Assembly: GCA_022414725.1 (NCBI GenBank)
Contig: JAJSRW010001883.1
Coordinates: 1-64,000, forward strand
Direction: 5' to 3'
Source of the DNA: Microglena sp. YARC
Lineage: Eukaryota; Chlorophyta; Chlorophyceae; Chlamydomonadales; Chlamydomonadaceae
Length of the DNA: 64,000 bases
In this document: positions 13,801 through 21,859 of the stretch, piece by piece
How the letters are laid out: each line of letters opens with the position of its first letter
How positions within the stretch are numbered: position 1 is the stretch's first letter
Position numbers and translations under genes: made by a program
The notes under the pieces: model-generated
Told to the model about the DNA's origin: nothing
Seen by the model: the letters and a program-made list of their open reading frames with translations, nothing else
The model's database searches: none

Positions 13801-16800
13801 CCACCATCACCACCACATCACCACACCACCACACCATCCACCATCACCACCATCATCAACACCACCACTACCACATCACCCACCACCATCATTCACCACC
13901 TATCACCACCACCCACCCACTACCACCATCGACCACCATTACCACCACACCATCATCACTATTATGCATACACTACCCTACCAGGGCTGTATGAAGCATG
14001 GCCGGGACCAAAATTGTCACCACCACATAATCATAAAGTGAACGCTGCGCGACTAATGCATGGAATTTGAAGCACCTGTTGCGTATACATGTGGCGCACG
14101 GTGGGCCATGATCACCACCACCACCATCACCACCGGTGCTCATCATCACCACCATCACCACCACCACCATCATCACACCACCACCACCCCATCACATCAC
14201 CCCCCTCTTCCACCACCACTGAATCACCATCATCATCAATCCACCACCATCACCACCATCTGTTCTCACCATCGGTGGGCTTCCTCTCGCCTCCCCACCA
14301 CCCACCCACCATCAATCCCCATCTCCACCCCCCATTACCACCACACACCTTCTCATCACCACATCCAACACCACCACCATCATCACCACCAACCATCAAT
14401 CACCACACACCCATCACCACCACCACCATTATCACCACCATCACACCCACCACCATCATCACCACCATCACCCACCACACCACCACCACCACCAACCTCA
14501 CCTCCATCATCACCACACCACCACCACCACCACCATCACCACACCACCACCACCATCATCACCACCACCATCACCACCACCACCACCACCATCACCACCA
14601 CCACATCACATCACCACCACCACCAGACCATCACCACCACCATCATCACCCATCCACCACCCATCACCACCTACCATCATCACCCATCACCACCACCATC
14701 CATCACCTACCACCATCCACCATCATCACCACCACACATCACTGATCATCCACCACCACCATCACCACCACCATCACCATCATCACCACATCACCACCAC
14801 CATCACATCACCACCACCATACCACCACCACCTCACCACCACCATTCATCACACCACCATCACCACCACAAACCCACCCACCACCACCATCACCACCACC
14901 CATCACCATCATCACCACCACCATCCACCACCACCACCACCATCATCCACCATCACACCACCACCATCATCACCACCATCCACCACCATCACCACCACCA
15001 TCACACCACCACCATCACCACCACCATCATCACCGATCATCACCACCACCATCATCACCACCACCACCACCATCACCACCCACCACCACCAACCAGCCAT
15101 CATCACCACCACCATCATCACCACCACCAGATCATCACACCCACCACCACCACCATTCACACCACCACCCAACACCACCACCCACCATCACCACCACCGA
15201 CCATCTCCACCCATCACCACCATCATTATGCATACAACTACCTACCAGGGCTTTGTGAAGCATGGGGGACCATTATTGTCACCACCACATAATCATAAAG
15301 TGAACCTGCGTGACTAATGCATGGAGTTCCAAAGACCCCCTCGGATGTTGGAGCTGTTAATAATGTAATCTTACTTATTGTACAGAGAAGATAGTATGAT
15401 TTGCTGTACATCTATCTACACTCAGTTGGAATTATGTGAGGGTGCTTTGAAAAGCTTCCCTGGAAGTTGGGGAGGGGGCTTGTCTTGGACCATCATTTGG
15501 CAACCTATGGGGAGGGGGGATGCGTAGTAACCCACAAAGCCAGTACCCACAAGCCAGATCTCCTATACCCTATAACCTAAACCCCTAAACCCTAAACTTG
15601 AGGAGATCTGCTTGTGGGTACTGGCTTTGGTACCTAGCTTCCTCCCACTGCTTGACTCGGGCCATCATTGGCCTACATATGGCAATGAATTGTGATGTGA
15701 TGTGATGTACTGTACTGTACTGTACTGTACTGTACTGCACTGTAATGTAATGCATGCTACAGGAATGCATATAATGAAGCCCCCCAAGGCCCAATGTAGG
15801 GCTGGCAAGGGCAATTGTGAATGATGCACCTATGTAGTGTACGATTAGCCTCCCCCCCCCCACCACCACCACCACCACACACACACACACACAGGCTGGC
15901 AAGGGCGATTGTGAATGATGCACCTATGTAGTGTGCGATTAGCCCCCCCCCCCCCCCCACACCACCACCACCACCACACACCACACACACACACATACAC
16001 ACCGCCACCCACCAACACCCAGACCGCCACCACCCACACACCAACCGCCACCCACACAAACCCCACCGCCACACACACCCACACACACCGCCACCCACTC
16101 ACACACACACACCGCCATACACACCACCACCCACCGCCACCACCCACACACACACCGCCACCCCACCCACACACCCCCACCCACACACACACATCGCCAC
16201 CCCCACCCACACCCACACACCCACACCCACACACCCACACACCGCAACCCACACTAGAGCCACCCCCACCCACATTAGAGCAACCCAGACCCACCTGCAA
16301 CCATTCCCTCAGGTCAATGGTCAAATGGGTCAATAGCAAAACGACCCACACACACAGACCCACACACAAACAACTCACTCACCCACACAGACCCACACAC
16401 ACAGACCCACACACAAACAAACAACTCACCAACCACACAGACCCACACACACAGACCCACACACAAACAACTCAGCACCCACACAGACCCACACACAAAC
16501 GACTCACCCACCACACACCACAGACCCACACACAAACAACACCCCACCCACGCAGACCCACACACAAACAACTCACCACCCACACAGACCCACACACAAC
16601 AAACTCACCACCCACACAGACCCACACACAAACAACTCACCCACCCACACAGACCCACACACAAACAACTCAACACACTCACCACCCACACAGACCCACA
16701 CACAACACCACCACACAGACCCACACACAACCACAACAACTCACCACCCACACAGACCACACACACACAGACCCACACACAAACAACTCACCCACCCACA

Positions 16801-19800
16801 CAGACCCACACACTAACAACTCACCACCCACACAGACCCACACACAAACAACTCACTCACCCACACAGTCTCACAAACACAGACCCACACACAAACAACT
16901 CACCCACCCACACAGACCCACACAAAAACAACTCACTCACCCACACGGTCTCACAAACACAGACCCACACACAAACCCACATGTAAACAGCTCCCTCAGG
17001 TCAATGGCCAATCCCAAAAGGGTCAATGGCAAAACAACCCACCAACCTACCCACCCGGACCCACCAACAACCACCACCAAACCCAACCAACGGTCAAACG
17101 ACCCAGCCACCCAGACCCACCAAAAACCACCACCAATCCCAACCAACGGACAAACAACCCACACACACAGACCCACACACAAACAACTCACCCACCCACA
17201 CAGGCCCACACACAAACAACTTTGCCACCCACACAGACCCACACACAAACAACTTTGCCACCCACACAGACCCACACACAAACAACTAACTACCCACACA
17301 GACCCACCCACACAGACCCACACACAAACAACTCACCACCCACACAGACCCACACACAAACAACTCACCACCCACACAGACCCACACACACAGACCCACA
17401 CACAAACATCTCACCCACACACACAGACCCACACACAAACAACTTTGCAACCCACACAGACCCACACACAAACAACTCACCACCCACACAGACCCACACA
17501 CAAACAACTCACCCACCCACACAGACCCACACACAAACAACTCAGCACCCACACAGACCCACACACAAACAACTCACCACCCACACAGACCCACACACAA
17601 ACAACTCACCCACCCACACAGTCCCACACACAAACAACTCACCCACCCACACAGACCCACTCACAAACAACTTACCCACCCACACAGACCCACACACAAA
17701 CAACTCACCACCCACACAGACCCACTCACAAACAACTTACCCACCCACACAGACCCACACACAAACAACTCACCCACCCACACAGACCCACACACAAACA
17801 ACTCACCACCCACACAGACCCACACACACAGACCCACACACAAACAACTCACCCACCCACACAGACCCACACACTAACAACTCACCACCCACACAGACCC
17901 ACACACTAACAACTCACTCACCCACACGGTCTCACAAACACAGACCCACACACAAGCAACTCACCCACCCACACAGACCCACACAAAAACAACTCACTCA
18001 CCCACACGGTCTCACAAACACAGACCCACACACAAACCCACATGTAAACAGCTCCCTCAGGTCAATGGCCAATCCCAAAGGGGTCAATGGCAAAACAACC
18101 CACCAACCCACCCACCCGGACCCACCAACAACCACCACCAAACCCAACCAACGGTCAAACGACCCACCCACCTAGACCCACCAAAAACCACCACCTAACC
18201 CAACCAACGGTCAAACGACCCACACACACAGACCCACACACACAGACCCACATGTAAGCAACTCACCCCCCCACACAGACCCACCCAAACAGACCCACAC
18301 ACACAGACCCACCCACACAGACCCGCCCACCCAGACCCAACTACAAACAACTCACCCACCCACACAGACCCACCTTCAAACAACTCACCCACCCACACAG
18401 ACCCAATCACACAGACCCTCACACACAGGCCCACACACACAGACCCACACACACAGACCCACACACACAGACCCACACACACAGGCCCACACACACAAAC
18501 CCACACACACAGACCCACACACACAGGCCCACACACACAAACCCACCCACACAGACCCACACACACAGACCCAACTACAAACAACTCACCCACCCACACA
18601 GACCCACCTTCAAACAACCCACCCACCCACACAGACCCTCACACACAGGCCCACACACACAGAACCACACACACAGACCCACACACACAGGCCCACACAT
18701 ACAAACCCACACACACAGACCCACACACACAGACCCACACACACAGACCCACACACACAGACCCTCACACACAGACCCACACACACAGACCCACACACAC
18801 AGACCCACACACACAGACCCACATTTAAACAACTCACCCACCCACACAGACACACACACAGACCCACTCACACAGACCCACATGTAAACAACTCACCCAC
18901 CCACACAGACCCACACACACAGACCAACACACTCAGACCCACGCACACAGACCCACACACATAGACTCACACACACAGACCCACATGTAAACAACTCACC
19001 CACCCACAGAGACCCACACACTCAGACACACCTGTAAACGTCTAAACGACTCCCTCAGGTCCATGGTGTCCTTAGTGTCAACTGTCCAACCGATCTGGTC
19101 AATGGCCAAACCCTAAACCCTAAACGGGTTAATGGCCAAACGACCCACACACACAGACCCACCTGCAAACGATTCCCTCAGGTCCATGGTGTCCATAGTG
19201 CCAACTGTCCAACCGATCTGGGGCCCACTGCCCAGCGGGCTTGCCACTTGCAGATGTGCCAGATGCTTTAGCCAGCACTGCTGGTAAGTATCTTTGCACA
19301 ACTCCTTGTCGCCGCACCACACCCAGACATTGCAGTCCAGGGCGTCGTCGTTCGCGGGCTTGTATGCCTGGCATGCGTCGCAGCACTCTCCTGCGGTCTG
19401 TTTCTTGTGTTCCCAACCGTACTTGACTGCTACACCGGAGAAGTCCAAGTTGGGGTAAGCCCAGCAGGTGTTGATTTTGTACGCATTGGTCTTCAGCTCC
19501 TTTTTGCGCGCAGCAGGGGGAGGGGCAAGGGCGGCAATGTGTTCTACAGCTTTCGAGGGGGTGTCCTCTGGAAGTCCGCCCCCCACGCCCTGCTTGCCAG
19601 ACCCGGATTCCAGATCCGCATGCAAGTTCGAGTTCGTCTCAACTAAAATTTCCTTTATCTGGCTCACATTCCTGACTGCGCCGAAGTATCCCTCCCCGCC
19701 ATCGAAATCCTTGGTATGCGTGATGCTCGCTTCTTGCAATTCCCACGTAGAGTACACGACCAGCAAGATGACTGCGATGATAATCCCGTACGACAATTTA

Positions 19801-19829
19801 CCGATGTTCGATTTCGGGAAAAAGGCCAT
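4700..19829 (-). CDS. HPAT: Gene A: membrane-anchored PAN-like/GT95 hydroxyproline O-arabinosyltransferase-like gene, 3' end outside window
   Basis: Gene-level entry joining exons 19163-19829, 15306-15353, 9882-10263, 8664-8809, about 5919-6039 and about 4700-4878. HPAT enzymes are Golgi type II membrane proteins that add arabinofuranose to hydroxyproline of extensin-like wall proteins and secreted peptides. Seen here: N-terminal anchor, Cys-rich domain, then the GT95 landmarks [74 protein letters not shown] and [16 protein letters not shown], collinear with the family. Junction phases fit from exon 1 to exon 5. One-base indels break exons 3, 5 and 6; they may be sequencing errors or decay. 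The GEWHFDKR and C-terminal exons seen in gene B would lie left of position 1. Linking exon 1 to the GT exons rests on phase, order and strand. Confidence 0.7.
4960..5140 (-). repeat. Acceptor-edge copies of gene A exon 6
   Basis: Two further copies of the exon start lie immediately upstream of exon 6. The one at about 4965-5035 (minus) has a CTCTACAAG acceptor-like end, then EWGWVQ, an inserted base and [10 protein letters not shown]. The one at about 5103-5137 keeps only a decayed HGFTMA-like remnant before a poly-G/C tract. They carry the acceptor side and lie on the acceptor side of the exon. Confidence 0.65.
5145..5918 (-). repeat. Donor-edge echo array of gene A exon 5, ~5 units
   Basis: Four to five units of roughly 160-190 bp separated by poly-C/CA tracts. 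On the minus strand each gives a variant of [17 protein letters not shown] then FKDEAAYK, followed by GTGCGTGAA, which is a good 5' splice site. The peptide equals the second half of exon 5. All units lie downstream of exon 5 and keep its donor side. Many units carry indels. Confidence 0.75.
5919..6039 (-). CDS. HPAT: Gene A exon 5 (GT95, FPMGNSP to VNVFKDEAAYK)
   Basis: The only place where the acceptor-side and donor-side halves of this exon are contiguous. Minus strand: CACTACAAG acceptor, then R-ELEQV, PMGNSPV, a DIKKIMPVW core, NVTVNVF and the AAYK end. Gene B's equivalent (58542-58674) reads DLNTVFPMGSSPVFLSLEDM and KKLMPVWHNVTVNVY. Indels shorten it to 121 bp against 133, and the last G before the donor is missing. 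One base completes the AGG codon split with exon 4, as in gene B. Confidence 0.65.
6040..6845 (-). repeat. Acceptor-edge echo array of exon 5 with embedded TTTAGGG-like tracts
   Basis: About eight units of roughly 100 bp. On the minus strand each has an AACCACTACAAG acceptor-like end, GGAGCTTGAGCAAGTCTTCC and TATGGG, that is ELEQVFPMG, the first ten residues of exon 5. Between exon pieces the plus strand carries short runs such as GGGTTTAGGGTTTAGG and degenerate AGGGTTT strings. These resemble plant/green-algal telomere repeats but never form a long perfect array, so this is not a chromosome end. Confidence 0.75.
6846..7437 (-). repeat. Donor-edge echo array of gene A exon 4, left part
   Basis: About five to six units of roughly 100 bp. 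On the minus strand they contain TTCGAAGTCAAGAGGTACGC, related to the exon 4 end CACGTCAAGAG followed by GTACAG, and then a conserved intronic string around AAAAGGGGATAGTAATTAG. They repeat the last residues of exon 4 (VKR) and its 5' splice site and lie downstream of that exon. The array is interrupted at 7438-8115 by a transposon and resumes at 8116. Confidence 0.65.
7438..8115. mobile_element. Non-autonomous DNA-transposon-like insertion in the exon 4 echo array
   Basis: A non-repetitive block that splits the echo array. Its ends are inverted: GAGGTCGTTCACACGGGACTG on the left and, reverse-complemented, GAGTCGTTC...ACGGGACTG on the right. Both are followed by TTTGG-rich subterminal DNA. 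A second exact inverted pair (CGTTCACACGGGA at 7443, complement at 8024) lies inside. A CTT flanks both sides and may be a 3-bp target duplication, which would fit a PIF/Harbinger-like element. The interior has open frames of 84 and 128 codons but I recognise no protein. The right boundary is uncertain by several bases. Confidence 0.55.
8116..8663 (-). repeat. Donor-edge echo array of gene A exon 4, right part
   Basis: Continuation of the array seen at 6846-7437, about five units. Plus-strand landmarks are TGACTTCGAACACA, ACAAACCCACACTACACCTA and TTATATAAGCTC. On the minus strand each unit holds a decayed VKRYAGAYK-like end and donor. The unit touching exon 4 at 8664 is the parent junction, CACGTCAAGAG then GTACAG. 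Confidence 0.65.
8664..8809 (-). CDS. HPAT: Gene A exon 4 (GT95 catalytic core, FMSEPDHII)
   Basis: Minus strand, 146 bp. The acceptor is ATGGTGCAG, the donor is GTACAG and the frame is open throughout. It reads [36 protein letters not shown] and [15 protein letters not shown] and the PLPN/AAFPFFYI-type segment are hallmark positions of HPAT proteins; PDH is the likely DxD-equivalent nucleotide-sugar/metal site, inferred from the family. Phase joins exon 3 without residue loss (IVQ then VPEKY) and leaves AG for exon 5. This exon has no frame damage. Confidence 0.85.
8878..9545 (-). repeat. Acceptor-edge echo array of gene A exon 4, ~6 units
   Basis: About six units of 130-150 bp upstream of exon 4. 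Plus-strand landmarks are GCAGCGGATGGATGATGATG and TTCAGGGACCTGCACCA. On the minus strand each has a GGTGCAG acceptor, then [19 protein letters not shown] and NFMK, with substitutions and indels. Some units carry a second short copy of PEKYxxMSE. The downstream half of the exon (AAFPFFYV to VKR) is never copied here. Confidence 0.8.
9546..9881. repeat. AT-rich and GGTTT-rich intron with one donor copy
   Basis: Positions about 9580-9715 are AATTAAATT-rich. Positions about 9758-9850 are a loose GGTTTAATTTGGTTTGG repeat. At about 9728-9746 the minus strand repeats the exon 3 end, CGTGCAG followed by GTCAGGTTTT, so this exon also has a donor-edge copy downstream. I see no separate gene. Confidence 0.55.
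9882..10263 (-). CDS. HPAT: Gene A exon 3 (N-terminal half of GT95 domain)
   Basis: Minus strand, 382 bp, with a CCTTGCAG acceptor and a GTCAGG donor. It reads [58 protein letters not shown], then after frame shifts [20 protein letters not shown] and [24 protein letters not shown] proteins show FHT at the strand start of the GT fold, LMDEIPT-VVDPL and VLNRPWAFVQW at these places. Three one-base indels (in a G run near 10050, near MDEIPT and before HRSYVV) break the frame; all look like single insertions or deletions. Gene B has an intron just before YAVLNRPY that gene A lacks. Confidence 0.8.
10264..10498. repeat. G-rich intron sequence
   Basis: Purine-biased, GTGGGGGG-rich DNA with no recognisable gene. 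It reads as Pro/Ser/Thr-rich frames on the minus strand that come only from base composition. Confidence 0.5.
10499..10535 (-). repeat. Acceptor-edge copy of gene A exon 3
   Basis: The minus strand repeats CTCCAGACCTTGCAGCAAG followed by an AAATATG variant of the exon start (AARNM against AARNY). It is a single copy upstream of exon 3 that keeps its acceptor. Confidence 0.65.
10536..10805 (-). repeat. G-rich spacer, R-family piece and donor-edge copy of exon 2
   Basis: About 10670-10738 contains a GACAACAGG...CCCCCCAGGACAG...GGGGGGCTCCGCCAAA string also present near 51880-51925, so it is part of a dispersed repeat. At about 10739-10790 the minus strand shows GAATTCCATGCATTAGTCAC then GCAG and GTTCAATTT, a copy of the exon 2 donor edge (15306-15353). 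Confidence 0.55.
10806..13965. repeat. (CAC/CAT)n trinucleotide satellite, ~3.2 kb
   Basis: Nearly pure CAC, CAT and CCA triplets on the plus strand. It yields a 961-codon open frame of His, Pro, Thr, Ser and Ile. That frame has no other residues worth the name, no domain, and equally open neighbours, so it is not a gene. It lies within the intron between gene A exons 2 and 3. Confidence 0.9.
13966..14115 (-). repeat. Interspersed copy of exon 2 donor edge plus adjoining intron
   Basis: A 150-bp non-satellite block inside the CAY array. On the minus strand it holds the end of exon 2 (TTCCATGCATTAGTCGCGCAG with small changes) and about 100 bp of the intron that follows exon 2, including TTTATGATTATGTGGTGG and CATGCTTCA. 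The same block adjoins the real exon at 15220-15353, so this is a donor-side duplication. Confidence 0.65.
14116..15220. repeat. (CAC/CAT)n trinucleotide satellite, second block ~1.1 kb
   Basis: Same composition as 10806-13965 and bounded on both sides by copies of the exon 2 donor block. The satellite and the block therefore look like one compound repeat duplicated as a unit. His/Pro-rich frames here are artefacts. Confidence 0.9.
15306..15353 (-). CDS. HPAT: Gene A exon 2, 48-nt micro-exon (candidate)
   Basis: The minus-strand segment lies between an ATTATTAACAG acceptor and a GTTCAC donor. In the frame set by exon 1 it reads [16 protein letters not shown] and joins exon 3 as [11 protein letters not shown]. 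Phases match on both sides: exon 1 leaves one base, this exon starts with two and leaves one, and exon 3 starts with two. Its donor edge is duplicated at 14040-14075 and about 10745-10770. The peptide itself has no family signature. Support is splice phase plus the echo pattern. Confidence 0.45.
15354..15536. other. Unassigned intron sequence
   Basis: About 180 bp of non-repetitive DNA with no open frame or motif I recognise. On the minus strand it ends in a plausible pyrimidine/branch region leading to the exon 2 acceptor. Confidence 0.5.
15537..15630. repeat. Inverted repeat around a telomere-like core
   Basis: AAAGCCAGTACCCACAAGC and AGATCTCCT at 15537-15566 recur inverted at about 15601-15630. 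The ~35-bp centre holds CCCTATAACCTAAACCCC and TAAACCCTAAAC, close to the green-plant telomere repeat. The right arm is part of the open minus-strand peptide at 15600-15680. This could be a repaired break sealed with telomere-type repeats. Confidence 0.6.
15600..15682 (-). CDS. Possible unassigned exon
   Basis: The minus strand reads [20 protein letters not shown] then ADLLK, with mixed amino-acid composition unlike the surrounding simple repeats. It starts after an ATATGTAG acceptor-like site. No normal donor follows, because the frame runs into TTTAGGG-like sequence. It could be a gene A exon between exons 1 and 2 whose donor was lost, a retired exon, or chance. Its phase does not fit the exon 1 to exon 2 junction as drawn. 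Confidence 0.3.
15683..16260. repeat. GTACT, duplicated 45-bp block, and CA-rich repeats
   Basis: 15690-15740 is a GTGAT/GTACT pentamer run. A block around GGCTGGCAAGGGC...GATGCACCTATGTAGTGT occurs at about 15801-15850 and again at 15894-15943, separated by poly-C and (CA)n. 15955-16260 is a mixed CACA/CCGCCAC repeat. No gene seen. Confidence 0.65.
16261..19105 (-). repeat. Minisatellite in gene A intron 1 with donor-edge copies of exon 1
   Basis: About 2.8 kb of 30-40-bp units on the plus strand, of the type CCACACAGACCCACACACAA then ACAACTCACC. Non-satellite islands at about 16297-16345, 16985-17040, 18045-18100 and 19027-19110 carry, on the minus strand, decayed copies of the exon 1 end: [13 protein letters not shown], or [10 protein letters not shown] then a GTGGGT-like donor. 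The satellite unit itself resembles the sequence just after the exon 1 donor (GTGGGTCTGTGTGTGTGGGT), so the array probably grew from that splice site. Confidence 0.75.
19163..19829 (-). CDS. HPAT: Gene A exon 1: signal anchor and Cys-rich PAN/apple-like domain
   Basis: 667 bp on the minus strand, ATG at 19829 and a TTTGCAG/GTGGGTC donor. Residues 1-12 are short and basic. Residues 13-27 ([15 protein letters not shown]) form one membrane segment, a type II Golgi anchor topology. About 40-120 is a linker with NVS. Residues 121-208 are Cys-rich with cysteines near 122, 149, 150, 153, 166, 172, 178 and 185, including [11 protein letters not shown] and QQCWLKH and ending [12 protein letters not shown]. 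This matches the layout of PAN/apple-type modules in algal surface and Golgi proteins. The start is the first ATG of the frame and leads straight into the anchor. The link to the GT95 exons is inferred. Confidence 0.75.
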
Positions 19830-20054
19830 CGTCCTAAGCAGATCTCAAAATAGGACTGTCATGCAGATTGACTGTCTGCGCTTTACTGCCAGCGCCTGGC
19901 AGCCCGCGTCCACCTCGTGTCAAAGTCAAACAGAAGTCAACAGACACAGCACGGGCCGGCCCCCTTGCCGGTGCTTGAGCTCTGGCTCTGGGCCGCCCAG
20001 GGGAGTAGGGGACCAAGCACAGCAACTTCAAGATCCAGATTGATACGCTTCAAC
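19830..20054. promoter_or_regulatory. Upstream region of gene A, no motif identified
   Basis: About 220 bp between the ATG and a MITE. It is mixed-composition, non-satellite DNA. I see no clear TATA box or initiator, and the promoter, if here, cannot be pinned down. The MITE insertion at 20055 puts an insertion about 225 bp upstream of the start codon. Confidence 0.25.
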
Positions 20055-20266
20055 CACTGTTTTTCTTTTCAGCTACGAGCAGCAGCTTCTAGGCAGCTCT
20101 CCTGGCTGGATAATCAGCTAAACTTAAAGCTAACCTAGGGCACCTTGAAGCTGACATAATCAGCCCTCTAGCGCTACTGAATTTGGGTCTTTTGGAGGCT
20201 TAGCCTAGTGGCTGGGTCAGGGAGCTGCCTAGAAATTGCTTCTAGTAGCCGAAAAGAAAAAGAGCG
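20055..20266. mobile_element. hAT-type foldback MITE (family M1) with perfect 8-bp target duplication
   Basis: 212 bp flanked by GCTTCAAC at 20047-20054 and again at 20267-20274. Long inverted arms: CACTGTTTTTCTTTTCAGCT...GCAGCTTCTAGGCAGCTC on the left; the right arm complements it through GAGCTGCCTAGAA...TAGCCGAAAAGAAAAAGAGCG. An 8-bp target duplication and CA-start ends fit the hAT superfamily. No transposase is encoded. Related copies or arms lie at 44731-45664, 45700-45780, 46039-46240, 51300-51700 and 62392-62660. Confidence 0.85.
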
Positions 20267-20469
20267 GCTTCAACTGCTGCGATGTAGACCTTTCGATTTT
20301 GTCTTGCGACTTCAACGAGGTAAATGCATCCGAATCATATTAGCGTCACCCAGACGTGAAATGATTGGTTCAGCTCCAACATTTGATGTGCAAGAAAAAT
20401 ATATCATGATTACTCAAGGAAGTACGTAAGTTTATGCTCGTTTCACATTTTTGCTGACTGTGTATCAAT

Positions 20470-20470
<1 letters not shown>

Positions 20471-20522
<52 letters not shown>
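20471..20522. repeat. (CT)n microsatellite
   Basis: Pure CT dinucleotide run of about 50 bp followed by ACACACACAC. Confidence 0.95.
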
Positions 20523-20523
<1 letters not shown>

Positions 20524-20665
20524 ACACACACACAGATAGAAACGGAAAGCACAATGAAAAAGTTATGAACGGTTGAACCTTCCTACTGAGAGTCGAACTT
20601 AGAACGCCACATATCAAGAATGGTAAAGGTCTAGGGTTATACCCATAACACATCAGAAAACTGTC

Positions 20666-20741
20666 AGGCCGCCCGTCGGGGGCTCGAACCCTCGACCACA
20701 GGATTGAAAGTTTTGCGCTCTACCAACTGAACTACGCGGCC
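20666..20741 (-). tRNA. tRNA-like sequence, UUC (Glu-type) anticodon loop, probably pseudo
   Basis: The minus strand reads GGCCGCGTAGTTCAGTTGGT with AGAGC (box A type), then CTTTCAA as anticodon loop and GGTTCGAGCCCC (box B). The ends GGCCGC and GCGGCC pair over six bases. The anticodon stem has two A-C mismatches and the T arm/acceptor junction has extra bases, so it is more likely a decayed tRNA or a SINE head than a working tRNA. Confidence 0.5.
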
Positions 20742-20807
20742 ATTATAGTCACAAGGCATCATATGGAAAAACAAACACAAACAAGTTTCTATGACAACGC
20801 GAATATT

Positions 20808-21470
20808 CGTGCTGTAAACCATGGAGGTAAAAACGTTCGCATGGGCACTTCCGAGGCCGCCAGCAATGGGACGGAATCGGACGCAGAGGGACGCATGGCA
20901 TTCGAGTGAGACGCAGCCAACCTACTGAAGCTGCGTCTGCGACGCAACGGACCCTTCGACGTTCCTTCGACGACGGAGGACGCAGTGTCCTGAACAATTC
21001 GCCTTGGTCCCACTGGCGTGCCACTGCGATGCTGCCACACTGCAAGTCTGCCACTGCCAGACTGTCGACCGCCCCCCCCACCGGCCCCCCACTACATCCG
21101 CAATCATCATCACCTGCACCTGGTCGCCGATCTCAGTCCCGATCAATTCTCAATCCCGATCAATTCTCGATCCCAATCAATTCTCAATACCGACGTTAGC
21201 CTGTCTTCCCTTCGCCTGCCTCTGCTTGCTTGCTGCTGATCACGACGAATTTTCGCCTCACTCTGCCTGCTTGCTGCCGCTTCCGACAATTCTCCTTCCC
21301 GTTAAAATCTCCTTCCAGATCAGCTCCCAATCCCGCTCAATTCACAATCCCGGCGTTCGCCTGTCTCCCCTTCCGCCTCCACCAGGTATCCCACCCACAC
21401 CCACACACCATGTTCAATGCTTAACATGCACTCCCAATCGCACAGGGGTTAGGCCGCATTGAACTCAATC
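20808..21470. repeat. 660-bp dispersed repeat D, copy 1
   Basis: Nearly identical to 27269-27928 in the same orientation, beginning CGTGCTGTAAACCATGGAGG and ending TTGAACTCAATCACGTC. A short, diverged third piece is at about 31825-31865. It has no convincing coding frame; internal CAATTCTC-GATCCCGAT strings repeat locally. The right end abuts a LINE-related repeat at 21474. Copy 1 has a few inserted bases near its end (CAGGGGTTAGGCCGC versus CAGGGGCCGC). Confidence 0.85.
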
Positions 21471-21473
21471 ACG

Positions 21474-21859
21474 TCTGGTTATCATCCTTGACACTCCGGT
21501 CCTTTTCTGCAAGTTGGCTGTGTCGGGTTGTCTTGTGCTTTCTTCCTTTGAGGGCATTATCGCTGCATATTAAGGTGCTCATAGCGCATGCCCTTGGGTG
21601 GTATTTAGTTCTTTTAGTTTGACCTTCCTCTCTTGTGGTTGGTGGGCTTGGTGTTCTGGATTGCTTACTTTTGCATCCCTCCCCTTTCCGCTCTCCTTTA
21701 CGCCTCTAGTTTGTTTCCTTTTTGGGGACTTGACCTAGTTTGTTTTCAGGTTTGTGGGGGTGCCTTCAAAACCCTCGTGCTTCCGTGTTATAAAATTGGA
21801 TGGTCGGCAGGCTGTGCTGCTGTCCAGTCTCGGCAGTGATTTGCTGTGTTTATGTAACG
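21474..21859 (+). repeat. LINE-associated tail repeat T, copy 1
   Basis: About 390 bp starting GGTTATCATCCTTGACACTC and ending near GATTTGCTGTGTTTATGTAA then a CT-rich stretch. Direct copies lie at 24598-24995, partly at 25205-25432 and about 42085-42205, with a diverged one at about 43010-43260. Each intact copy ends GTTTATGTAACG and a (CT)n run, which looks like the microsatellite-ended 3' UTR of a LINE family. Confidence 0.7.

Noticed and set aside
11185..14070. 961-codon open frame rich in His, Pro, Thr and Ser
   Set aside because: It is a direct read-through of CAC/CAT/CCA triplets. Adjacent frames are equally open, there is no domain, and it lies in an intron of gene A on the other strand.
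15915..18175. Long Thr/His/Pro frames (about 660 and 320 codons)
   Set aside because: Produced by the CCACACAGACCCACACACAA minisatellite, whose units lack stop codons in several frames.
20580..20660. Second tRNA-like sequence next to the UUC-type one (AAGTTCGACTCTC box B resemblance)
   Set aside because: No matching acceptor arm or box A at the right distance; resemblance limited to about 10 bases.
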